DNA from: JAKOWB01 sp038363005
GTDB lineage: Bacteria; Pseudomonadota; Alphaproteobacteria; Kiloniellales; JACOMY01
Length of the DNA stretch: 64,000 nt
Direction of reading: 5' to 3'
Assembly: GCA_038363005.1 (NCBI GenBank)
Contig: JBBQBI010000025.1
Coordinates: 9,634-73,633 of the forward strand
In this document: one piece after another, positions 36,411 to 43,576 of the stretch
Position numbering within the stretch: the first letter of the stretch is position 1
Layout of the letters: each line of letters begins with the position of its first letter
The notes under the pieces: model-generated
What the model was told of the DNA's origin: nothing
Seen by the model: the letters and a program-made list of their open reading frames with translations, nothing else
Database searches by the model: none
Translations under genes and position numbers: made by a program

Positions 36411-37115
36411 TCACCCCTTCGCCTTGCCCTCCGGCGTGACGTGCCGGGGGAAGATGGTGCTGAGGAACAGGAAGGCGGTGGCGCGGGCGCGCTCGCGGTC
36501 GAAGCCCTTGGGATCGACCAAGCAGTCGAGCCACAGTCCGTCGGTCAGCGCCGCCATGCCCTGCGCGATCATGGCGGCGTCGAGCCCTTCGTAGCCGCCC
36601 TCGGCGATCACCTGGCGGCAGACCGTCAGCATGGCGTCGGCATAGACGTTGTCGCGGTCGGCGCAGAGCTTCATGTAGGTCGGGCGCGACTTGGCCTCGC
36701 CCCAGAAGGCGTACCAGACGGCGATCTTCTTGCGATTGCAGACCGCTGGCTCAAAGTCGGCCGCGGTCATGGCGATCATGCGCTGGACCGGCCCAGCGCC
36801 CGACTTGGCCAGCGCCTTCTGCCAGACCTCGCGGTACTCGTCCGCCAGCATCTGCAGGGTCTCGACCAGCAGCTGCTCCTTGGACTGGAAATGGAAGTTG
36901 ACGATGCCCCGCGACAGCCCCGCGCCGTCGGCCACGTCGGCCAGCGTGGTTTCGGAGAAACCGCGCTTGGCGATCGAATCGATGGTCGAATCGATCAGCT
37001 GCTGCTTGCGGAACTCACGGGTGGCCGCGCGGCTTTTCGGCACTTCGCGGGGACGCACGATGGCCATGGGAGGCTGGGATCCTTGCCCGGCTGGGGACTT
37101 GCGACGGGAACGCAT
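36411..37115 (-). CDS. BetI-like TetR-family repressor
   Basis: The protein is about 234 residues long. The N-terminal helix-turn-helix region is QLIDSTIDSIAKRGFSETTL then ADVADGAGLSRGIVNFHFQS (near residues 39-78). The ligand domain has the BetI-group core KIAVWYAFWGEAKSRPTYM. BetI represses glycine-betaine synthesis genes in response to choline, and relatives control other quaternary-amine pathways. The same core motif occurs in the TetR half of the fusion protein at 51964. The ATG at 37115 has GGAG upstream; an ATG at 37067 is the alternative and gives a more typical N-terminus. It is divergent from an aminotransferase gene across a gap with inverted repeats, which it probably binds. Confidence 0.88.
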   Translation of the reverse strand: MRSRRKSPAGQGSQPPMAIVRPREVPKSRAATREFRKQQLIDSTIDSIAKRGFSETTLADVADGAGLSRGIVNFHFQSKEQLLVETLQMLADEYREVWQKALAKSGAGPVQRMIAMTAADFEPAVCNRKKIAVWYAFWGEAKSRPTYMKLCADRDNVYADAMLTVCRQVIAEGGYEGLDAAMIAQGMAALTDGLWLDCLVDPKGFDRERARATAFLFLSTIFPRHVTPEGKAKG

Positions 37116-37205
37116 CACACCCGACTCCGGTGCCCGGACCGAAGCCGGCGCACTCTACGTTGAGAGGGGGTCTGGTCGCAATCGCGCCTAAGCCCTTGAT
37201 TTGAA

Positions 37206-37255
37206 CGTCCGTTCACTGAACGAACAGACAGAGATTGACTGAACAGCCATTCAAT
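37206..37255. promoter_or_regulatory. Candidate BetI-type operators between tetR and the aminotransferase
   Basis: CGTTCA-C-TGAACG at 37210-37222 is a perfect six-base dyad around a single base. A second dyad, ATTGACTG-N6-CATTCAAT (37234-37255), has one mismatch. Additional GAACG/GAACA half-sites surround them. The arrangement fits TetR/BetI operators, and the first dyad shares its half-site with the palindrome upstream of the TetR-Rieske fusion gene. Confidence 0.65.
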
Positions 37256-37321
37256 CTATACCATCAAGGCGTTGTTTTGCACGACATATCGCACCGCCGA
37301 CCAAGATTGGGAGTAATCATC

Positions 37322-38650
37322 ATGCGAACGCTCGACAAGAGCCGCGCCCAGTGGAAGAAGGCCAATACCAAGCTACCGCTCGGTGTCGCCTCGAACTTCC
37401 GCTATTGGGGCGAGGAGAAGACTATCTACGTGAAGCGCGGCCAGGGTGGTCGCATCTGGGACTTGGACGACAACAGCTATGTCGACTACCGCCTGGGCTA
37501 CGGCCCGGCGATCCTCGGCTACGCGCACCCGGCGGTCGACGCCGCGGCCAAGCGCGGCATGGAGGTCGGCGGCGTCTTCGCGCTTTCGACCGAGCGCGAG
37601 TACGAGGTCGCGGCGCGCATCTCCAAGATGGTGCCGGCGGCCGAGCTGGTGCGCTTCTCCAATTCCGGCACCGAGGCCGTGATGGCGGCGCTGCGCCTGG
37701 CGCGCGGCTACACCGGCAAGGACAGCTACGTCATCGTCGAGGGCGGCTACCACGGCCTGTTCGACGCCGCGCTCTGGACCAGCGACGTGAAGAACTGGTC
37801 CGGCCAGGGCGACCCCGAGGTGGTGCCCTATAGCGAGGGCGTGCCGCATATCCTCAAGCGCATGTTCTATTCGGTGCCGCTGAACGACGCCAACAAGCTG
37901 GAAGACACGCTGAAGAAGTACGGCCGCGACATCGCCGCGCTGCTGATCGAGCCGATCATGGGCAACTGCTGCTCGATCGCCGCCGACCCGGCCTATTTGA
38001 AGGCGGCGCGCGAGCTTTGCGACCGCTACGGCGTGGTGTTGATCATCGACGAGGTGAAGACTGGCTTTCGCGTCGCCAAGGGCGGCGTGCAGGAGCTCTA
38101 TGGCGTCAAGGCCGACCTCTGCACCTTCGCCAAGGCGGTCGGCAACGGCTATCCCATCTCGGTGGTGGCGGGGCGCGAGGACATCATGCGGATGTACGGT
38201 CGCGGCGTGGCGCACGGCGGCACCTACACGGCGCACTCGGTCTCGCTGGCGGCGGCGGAGGAGACGCTGCGCATCCTGGACGAAACCACGGCGCTGGCCG
38301 ATATCGCCGACTACGGCAAGGCGCTGATGGCCGGCATGGGCAAGCTCCTGAAGGCGCGCGGCATCACGCACAGCTTCAGTGGCCACCCGGCGATGTTCGG
38401 CCTGTTCTTCGCCGACAAGGCGCCGACGACCTATCGCGACTGGAAGCGCAGCGACTACCGCTTCTACGACGCGCTGGCGCCCCGCCTGCACGATCGCGGC
38501 GTGCTCTGCGAGCCGGATTCGCGCGAACCCTGGTTCATCTGCGCCGGTCACGACCAGTCCTGCCTCAAGGACACCCTGAAGGGCTTCGAGGCGGCGCTGG
38601 ACGAGCAGATCGCCACGCAACCCGCCGCTCGCGCCGCGGCGGTGGCTTGA
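37322..38650 (+). CDS. Class III aminotransferase / glutamate-1-semialdehyde aminomutase-like
   Basis: This 442-residue PLP enzyme is of the class III (omega-aminotransferase/GSA aminomutase) group. It has FSNSGTEAVMAALRLARGYTG (phosphate-binding block), VEGGYHGLFDA, LIIDEVKTGFR with the PLP-contacting aspartate at 243, and the Schiff-base lysine at 271 in CTFAKAVGNGYPIS. The GSA-type N-terminus (LPLGVASNFRYWGEEKTIYV) suggests an enzyme acting on a beta- or gamma-amino acid rather than heme synthesis, since it lies in a catabolic cluster. GGAG is nine bases before the ATG. It is divergent from the BetI-like repressor, with operator-like dyads in the gap, and is probably its target. A 16-base perfect palindrome (GGGGCCGG/CCGGCCCC) follows the stop directly. 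Confidence 0.9.
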   Translation: MRTLDKSRAQWKKANTKLPLGVASNFRYWGEEKTIYVKRGQGGRIWDLDDNSYVDYRLGYGPAILGYAHPAVDAAAKRGMEVGGVFALSTEREYEVAARISKMVPAAELVRFSNSGTEAVMAALRLARGYTGKDSYVIVEGGYHGLFDAALWTSDVKNWSGQGDPEVVPYSEGVPHILKRMFYSVPLNDANKLEDTLKKYGRDIAALLIEPIMGNCCSIAADPAYLKAARELCDRYGVVLIIDEVKTGFRVAKGGVQELYGVKADLCTFAKAVGNGYPISVVAGREDIMRMYGRGVAHGGTYTAHSVSLAAAEETLRILDETTALADIADYGKALMAGMGKLLKARGITHSFSGHPAMFGLFFADKAPTTYRDWKRSDYRFYDALAPRLHDRGVLCEPDSREPWFICAGHDQSCLKDTLKGFEAALDEQIATQPAARAAAVA

Positions 38651-38735
38651 GGGGCCGGCCGGCCCCTGCAACAGGCCGGCCAACTGGCCTCTCGGACCCC
38701 ACCCTCTCCCCCGGCGACGGGGGAGAGGGGGCAGG
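38651..38735. repeat. GC palindromes and CCCTCTCCC-family unit
   Basis: Directly after the aminotransferase stop lies the perfect palindrome GGGGCCGGCCGGCCCC (38651-38666), a related AGGCCGGCCA copy about 10 bases later, and a solitary CCCTCTCCC-N10-GGGAGAGGG unit at about 38702-38730. The first could act in transcript termination or protection; the last belongs to the repeat family found elsewhere in the window. Confidence 0.7.
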
Positions 38736-38765
38736 GGTCTGTGTGTGTGACGGCCTTACTGTGAT

Positions 38766-38863
38766 GTCATCCCGGAAGGCGCGCTTGCGCCTATCCGGGA
38801 TCCATCTGGCGACTGTTCGCCGATGGGTCCCGGCTCTCCGCTACGCTCCGGCCGGGACGACGG
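38766..38863. repeat. GTCATCCCGG-type long inverted repeat
   Basis: GTCATCCCGG with an internal hairpin (GGCGCGCTTGCGCC) and CCGGGATCC at the left is answered by GGGTCCCGG, CCGCTACGCTCCGG and CCGGGACGAC at the right. It can fold into a long branched stem ending about 20 bases before the next gene. This is the same general design as the 47.1 kb element but with a different sequence. Confidence 0.7.
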
Positions 38864-38885
38864 CTTAGGTTTGGAGGAGGGGTCC

Positions 38886-40511
38886 TTGGTCTCGACCACG
38901 GTCAAGAACTACGACGCCATCGTCATCGGCGCCGGGCATAACGGCCTCACCGCCGCGGCCTACCTGGCCAAGGCCGGGCTCAAGGTCGTCGTGGTGGAGA
39001 AAAACGACTGGATCGGCGGCGCCGCGGTCAGCCGCTCGCTGGAGCCCGGCTGGACCTACTCCAACTGCTCATACGTCTGCTCGCTGCTGCGGCCGGAGAT
39101 CGCCCGCGACCTGGAGCTCGGCCGCCACGGCCTGCAGGTCATCCCCTACGAGGGCGGCGCCACCTTCACCCGCGACGGCGACGCCTTTTCCATGTTCGGC
39201 GATCACGACCGGCTGTACCGCGAGATGGCGCGCTTCTCGCCGCGCGATGCCGAGGCCTACGAGGACTACGCGCTGACCATCTATCGCCAGTGCAAGCTGA
39301 TCCGCCCGCTGCTGATGCGCCCGCCGCCGGACCCGACCTCGCTGAAGGTACGCGACCTGTCCGAGCTGCTGTTCATCCTGCGCCGCTTCCACGACCTGGG
39401 CACCGAGGCGCTGGCCGAGACGCTGCGCTTCTGGACCATGTCGATCGGCGACTTCCTCGACGAGCACTTCGAGAACCCGGTGATCAAGGCGCACCTCTGC
39501 GGCTCCGGCATCATCGGCACGGCGCTAGGCCCCTATTCGCCGGGCACCGCCTACATCCTGCTGCACCACTACATGGGCGAGGTCGACGGCGCGATCGGCG
39601 CCTGGGGTTTCGCGCGCGGCGGCATGGGCGCCGTTTCCAAGGCGCTGTCGCTGGCGCTGCAAGAGGCCGGCGGCGAGATCCGCGTCGGCGCCGGGGTCGA
39701 GCAGATCCTGGCGAAGAACGGCCGCGCCACCGGCGTGGCGCTGTCCGACGGCAGCGAGCTGACGGCGCGCGTCGTGCTCTCCAACCTCGACGTCAAGCGC
39801 ACCTTCCTGGAGACGGTGGAGGAGAAAGAGCTGCCGGGCGATTTCGTGCAGGCGGTGAAGCGCTTCAAGATCCGCGGCTCGTCCGGCAAGCTCAACATCG
39901 CGCTCGACGGCCTGCCGGACTTCCCGGCGCTGGCCAAGGGCCACCCCGGTCTGCGCGGCGACCTGCACTTCTCCGATTCGCTGGAGCGGCTGGAGCGCGC
40001 CTACGACGACTGGAAGCGCGGCACCTGGTCCCAGGATCCCTACTGCGACACGCTGATCCCCAGCCAGATCGACCCGACGCTGGCGCCGCCTGGCAAGCAC
40101 ATGATGACGGTCTTCGTGCAGTACGCGCCGCCCACCTTGGCCAGCGGCGAGCCCTGGGACGGCCCGGCGCGCCAGGCCTTCGGCGAGACGGTGTTGAACC
40201 AGATCGGCAGCTACAGCCCGAACCTCCGCGACTTGATCCGCCACGTCGAGATTCGCACCCCCTGGGACATCGAGCGCGAGGTCGGCCTGACTGAGGGCAA
40301 TATCTTCCAGGGCGAGCTGACCTTCGACCAGCTGCTGTTCAACCGCCCGGTCCCCGGCTGGTCGCAGTACCGCATGCCGCTGCAGGGACTCTATCTCTGC
40401 GGCTCTTCCACCCATCCCGGCGGCGGCGTCATGGCCGCCCCCGGCGCCAACTGCGCGCGCGAAGTGCTGCGCGACCTTGGCGCCAAGCAGACGGTGAGGC
40501 CGGCGGCATGA
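38886..40511 (+). CDS. Phytoene-desaturase-like FAD oxidoreductase (COG1233), copy 1
   Basis: This 541-residue flavoprotein has a dinucleotide-binding N-terminus (YDAIVIGAGHNGLTAAAYLAKAG), the following VVVVEKNDWIGGAAVS, and a C-terminal FAD block with LYLCGSSTHPGGGVMAAPGANCA. It belongs to the PYROXD2/COG1233 group, related to carotenoid desaturases and amine oxidases. No carotenoid genes are nearby, and the neighbours point to amine catabolism. The start is probably the TTG at 38886, preceded at five bases by GGAGGAGGGG; the ATG at 38823 lies within an intergenic repeat. A second member of the same family follows, and then a GcvT-fold protein, as one transcription unit. Confidence 0.85.
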   Translation: MVSTTVKNYDAIVIGAGHNGLTAAAYLAKAGLKVVVVEKNDWIGGAAVSRSLEPGWTYSNCSYVCSLLRPEIARDLELGRHGLQVIPYEGGATFTRDGDAFSMFGDHDRLYREMARFSPRDAEAYEDYALTIYRQCKLIRPLLMRPPPDPTSLKVRDLSELLFILRRFHDLGTEALAETLRFWTMSIGDFLDEHFENPVIKAHLCGSGIIGTALGPYSPGTAYILLHHYMGEVDGAIGAWGFARGGMGAVSKALSLALQEAGGEIRVGAGVEQILAKNGRATGVALSDGSELTARVVLSNLDVKRTFLETVEEKELPGDFVQAVKRFKIRGSSGKLNIALDGLPDFPALAKGHPGLRGDLHFSDSLERLERAYDDWKRGTWSQDPYCDTLIPSQIDPTLAPPGKHMMTVFVQYAPPTLASGEPWDGPARQAFGETVLNQIGSYSPNLRDLIRHVEIRTPWDIEREVGLTEGNIFQGELTFDQLLFNRPVPGWSQYRMPLQGLYLCGSSTHPGGGVMAAPGANCAREVLRDLGAKQTVRPAA

Positions 40512-40549
40512 GGGGCCACGTCGCAACGCTCCCCGCATGCAGCAATCAA

Positions 40550-40697
40550 CCCTCTCCCGAGGGGAGAGGGTGCGAGCGCAGCGAGCGGGTGAGGGGCAGC
40601 GCTCCGGTCCGCGCGGCCTGGGGATGGCGCGCCTCTGTTCGCCGCTTCCCCTCACCCGCCGCGCTGCCGCGCGGCACCCTCTCCCGACGGGAGAGGG
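40550..40697. repeat. Paired palindromic intergenic repeat (CCCTCTCCC family)
   Basis: The left unit is CCCTCTCCC-GAG-GGGAGAGGG followed by TGCGAGCGCAGCGAGCGG and GTGAGGGG (from 40550). The right unit is CCCTCACCCGC, CGCTGCCGCGCGG and CCCTCTCCC-GAC-GGGAGAGGG (to 40697). The halves are inverted. It fills most of the gap between the two COG1233 genes and ends just before the ribosome-binding site of copy 2. Confidence 0.87.
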
Positions 40698-40722
40698 AGT
40701 GCTTGGCGAAGGGAGCGCCCTG

Positions 40723-42264
40723 ATGGCGAACAGCTACGACGTCATCGTCATCGGCGGCGGGCACAACGGCCTGGTCGCCGCCGGTCGCCTCGCCAAAGCC
40801 GGGCGCAAGACCTTGCTGCTGGAAGCCAGTGAGCGGCTCGGCGGCATGGCTGGAACCCGCCTGCTGGACGGCGTGGCGATTCCGGCCGGCGCGCACCTGG
40901 TCTACGCGCTGCATCCGGCCGTGGAGCGCGGGTTGGACCTGGCGCGCCACGGCCTCGCCTACGCCCACCGGCACCTGCCAACAACGGCGTTCGATCCAGC
41001 GGGCCGTGCTGTCACTTTGGACGCCAAGGGCGCGACCGGCGTCTCGCCGGCCGATGCCGCTGCCTGGGCGGCGCTGGAGCAGCGTCTGCTGCGCTTCGCC
41101 GGCGCGTTGGCGCCACTCCGCGAGAAGGCACCGCCGCTGCTGGTCGATGGCGGCTGGGGGGACCGCTGGGCGCTGCTCAAGTTGGGCTTGTCGCTGAAGC
41201 GCCTCGGCAAGGCCGAGATGCGCGAGTTCCTGCGCATCGTGCTGCTGAACGCCGCCGACATCCTGAACGACGGCTTCGAGGACGAGTTGCTAAAGGCGGC
41301 GCTGGCCTGGGACGCGCTGCTCGGCACCCACCTGGCGCCCCGCTCGCCGGGCGGCGTGCTAGCCTGGCTCTACCGCCTGTCCGGCCGCGCCGGCGGCGCC
41401 GCGCCGTTGGCGCTGCCCAAGGGCGGCGTGCCGGCGCTGATCGCCGCGCTGGCGGCGGCGGCCAAGGCGGCGGGCGCGGAGATCCGCACCGCCGCGCCGG
41501 TCGCCCGCGTGCTGGCCGACGCCGACAAGGTGAGCGGCGTGGTGCTGGCCGGCGGCGAGGAGATCGCCGCCAAGGCAATTCTCTGCACCACCGATCCCAA
41601 GCGCACCTTCCTGGAGTTCCTCGGCCCCGGCCTGCTCGACACCGGCTTCGAGCGCGCGGTGCGCCACATCCGCGCGCGGGGCCATGTGGCGAAGCTCGAC
41701 CTGTTGGCCGACGCGCTGCCGCCTGCCTTGCTGTCGGCAGGTGCCCAGGGCCGCATCCTGCTGCTGGAGAGCCTGAACCAGTTGGAGGAGTCCTTCGATG
41801 CCGCGAAGTACGGCGACCCGCCGGCGCGGCTGGGCGCCGAGCTGCTGGTGCCGACTCTGTTGGATGGCGGCGAGGCCGGCGCATGGCAGCACCTGTCGCT
41901 GTTGCTGACCTACGCGCCGACCGCGCCGCGCGCTGGCGCCGCGGCGACTCGCGAAGCGATCCAGACGCAGGCCCTGGCGCTGCTCGATGCGCGCTTCCCT
42001 GGCACCTCGGCTGCGATCACAGCCAGCAGCTTGCAGCTGCCCGAGGACCTGGCCGCCACGCATGGCGTCACCGGCGGCGACTGGCACCACGGCGAGACCA
42101 CGATCGAGCAACTCTTTGTGCTGCGGCCGGTGCCGGCGGCGTCGCGTTATCGCGCGCCGCTGGGCGGGCTCTATCTCGGCGGCGCTGGGGCGCATCCCGG
42201 CGGCCACGTCACCGGCCTGCCGGGCTGGAACGCCGCCGCCGCGCTGCTGGAGGACAAGGCATGA
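40723..42264 (+). CDS. Phytoene-desaturase-like FAD oxidoreductase (COG1233), copy 2
   Basis: This 513-residue flavoprotein is homologous to the preceding one but clearly diverged. It has YDVIVIGGGHNGLVAAGRLAKAG, LLLEASERLGGMAGTR, a central LPKGGVPALIAALAAAAKAAGAEI block and a C-terminal LYLGGAGAHPGGHVTGLPGWN. The ATG at 40723 has GAAGGGAG upstream. Its stop overlaps the start of the GcvT-fold gene by four bases (ATGA), so the products may act in sequence. The pair of COG1233 paralogues suggests a heterodimer or two successive oxidations of one substrate; the reaction is not known. Confidence 0.85.
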   Translation: MANSYDVIVIGGGHNGLVAAGRLAKAGRKTLLLEASERLGGMAGTRLLDGVAIPAGAHLVYALHPAVERGLDLARHGLAYAHRHLPTTAFDPAGRAVTLDAKGATGVSPADAAAWAALEQRLLRFAGALAPLREKAPPLLVDGGWGDRWALLKLGLSLKRLGKAEMREFLRIVLLNAADILNDGFEDELLKAALAWDALLGTHLAPRSPGGVLAWLYRLSGRAGGAAPLALPKGGVPALIAALAAAAKAAGAEIRTAAPVARVLADADKVSGVVLAGGEEIAAKAILCTTDPKRTFLEFLGPGLLDTGFERAVRHIRARGHVAKLDLLADALPPALLSAGAQGRILLLESLNQLEESFDAAKYGDPPARLGAELLVPTLLDGGEAGAWQHLSLLLTYAPTAPRAGAAATREAIQTQALALLDARFPGTSAAITASSLQLPEDLAATHGVTGGDWHHGETTIEQLFVLRPVPAASRYRAPLGGLYLGGAGAHPGGHVTGLPGWNAAAALLEDKA

Positions 42265-43475
42265 GCGCCCCCACCACGACAATCCAGTACGACAAGGACC
42301 ACTGGCGGACCACGCTGCGCGAATCGCCCTTCCACGCGCGCCTGGCGCCGCTGAACATCCGCCACAACTGGATCGGCTGGGCCGGCTACCTTTCGGCCAA
42401 TGCCTATTACGAGGAGTCGATCGAGTACTTCGCGCTGCGCAACCAGGCGACGCTCTACGACCTCTCGCCGATGATCAAGTACGCCTTCCGTGGGCCGGGG
42501 GCCGAGGCCTGCCTCAACCGTATCGTCACGCGCGACGTGCGCAAGCAGAAGCCGGGGCGCGTGTCCTACAGCGTCTGGTGCAACGATGCCGGCCACGTGC
42601 TGGACGACGGCACCATCTTCCGCTTCGGGCCGGAGGAGTTCCGCCTCTGCTGCCAGGAACGCCACCTGCCCTGGTTCCTCGATTCGGCGCAGGGCTTCGA
42701 CGCGACGGTGGAGGAGGTGACCGACCAGGTCGCCGGCCTGGCGCTGCAGGGGCCCTGCTCGGCCGCCATCCTGCGCCGCCTCGGCATCGCCGAGGTCGAG
42801 CGCATGAAGCCTTTCGATCTGGTACGCGTCACACTGGATGGCTTCGCGCTGGAACTTTCGCGCACCGGCTTTACCGGCGATCTGGGCTACGAGCTCTGGG
42901 TGGCGCCGGGCGATGCGCTGGCGCTGTGGGACCGGCTGATGGTGGCGGGCGCCGACTATGGCCTGCGCCCCATGGGCTCCAACGCGCTGAACATGGCGCG
43001 GCTGGAGGGCGGCTTCATCATGCCGAAGGTGGAGTTCGTGCCGGCCGCCCAGGCGCTGCGGCAGCGCGGGCGCTCGCCCTTCGAACTGGCGCAGGAGCGC
43101 CAGGTCGACTTCGCCAAGGGGCCCTTCAACGGCCGCCGCGCACTGCTGGCGGAGCAGGCCGCGGGCTCGCGCCACATCCTCGTGCCGCTGGAGCTGGAAG
43201 GCCATAAGATCGTCGCCGGATCCCTGGCCTACCACCGGCAGAAGAAGGAGATCGGCTTCCTCACCTCGGCCATGTGGTCGCCCACGGTGAAGCGCGCCAT
43301 CGCCTTTGCCAGCCTGAAGCGGCCCTATGGCGACACGGTGAAAGACGACCTCTGGGTCGAGGTCTATGTGCAGAAGGAGCTGAAGTGGGACAAGGTCATG
43401 GCCAAGGCCACGGTGGTCGGCCGGCCTTTCTTCGACCCGCCGCGCAAGAAAGCGACGCCGCCGGGCGATATTTGA
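42261..43475 (+). CDS. GcvT-fold aminomethyltransferase/demethylase-like protein
   Basis: This 404-residue protein has the folate-binding GcvT fold: ATLYDLSPMIKYAFRGPGAEA, VTRDVRKQKPGRVSYSVWC with a downstream HVLDDGTIFRFGPEEF (the conserved aspartate region), LSRTGFTGDLGYELWV, and the C-terminal beta-barrel (KEIGFLTSAMWSPTVKRAIA). Relatives include glycine-cleavage T-protein, sarcosine and dimethylglycine dehydrogenase C-termini, and the DMSP demethylase DmdA, all of which pass one-carbon groups to tetrahydrofolate. A demethylase of an N- or S-methylated substrate is the natural reading here. It is translationally coupled to COG1233 copy 2. No folate-cycle genes are adjacent. Confidence 0.88.
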   Translation: MSAPTTTIQYDKDHWRTTLRESPFHARLAPLNIRHNWIGWAGYLSANAYYEESIEYFALRNQATLYDLSPMIKYAFRGPGAEACLNRIVTRDVRKQKPGRVSYSVWCNDAGHVLDDGTIFRFGPEEFRLCCQERHLPWFLDSAQGFDATVEEVTDQVAGLALQGPCSAAILRRLGIAEVERMKPFDLVRVTLDGFALELSRTGFTGDLGYELWVAPGDALALWDRLMVAGADYGLRPMGSNALNMARLEGGFIMPKVEFVPAAQALRQRGRSPFELAQERQVDFAKGPFNGRRALLAEQAAGSRHILVPLELEGHKIVAGSLAYHRQKKEIGFLTSAMWSPTVKRAIAFASLKRPYGDTVKDDLWVEVYVQKELKWDKVMAKATVVGRPFFDPPRKKATPPGDI

Positions 43476-43576
43476 CGGTCCCAGGATGGTCGTGGCGCCC
43501 CGGTTGCGCCCATATCTCCGCCTGACCTAGTGTCCCGCCGCCCGCTGAACCGTCACCCAAGAAGCCCCGCTCCGCC

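Noticed and set aside
38886..42264. Carotenoid biosynthesis locus based on phytoene-desaturase-like proteins
   Set aside because: There is no phytoene synthase or cyclase, and all neighbours are amine-type catabolic genes; COG1233 covers many non-carotenoid oxidoreductases.
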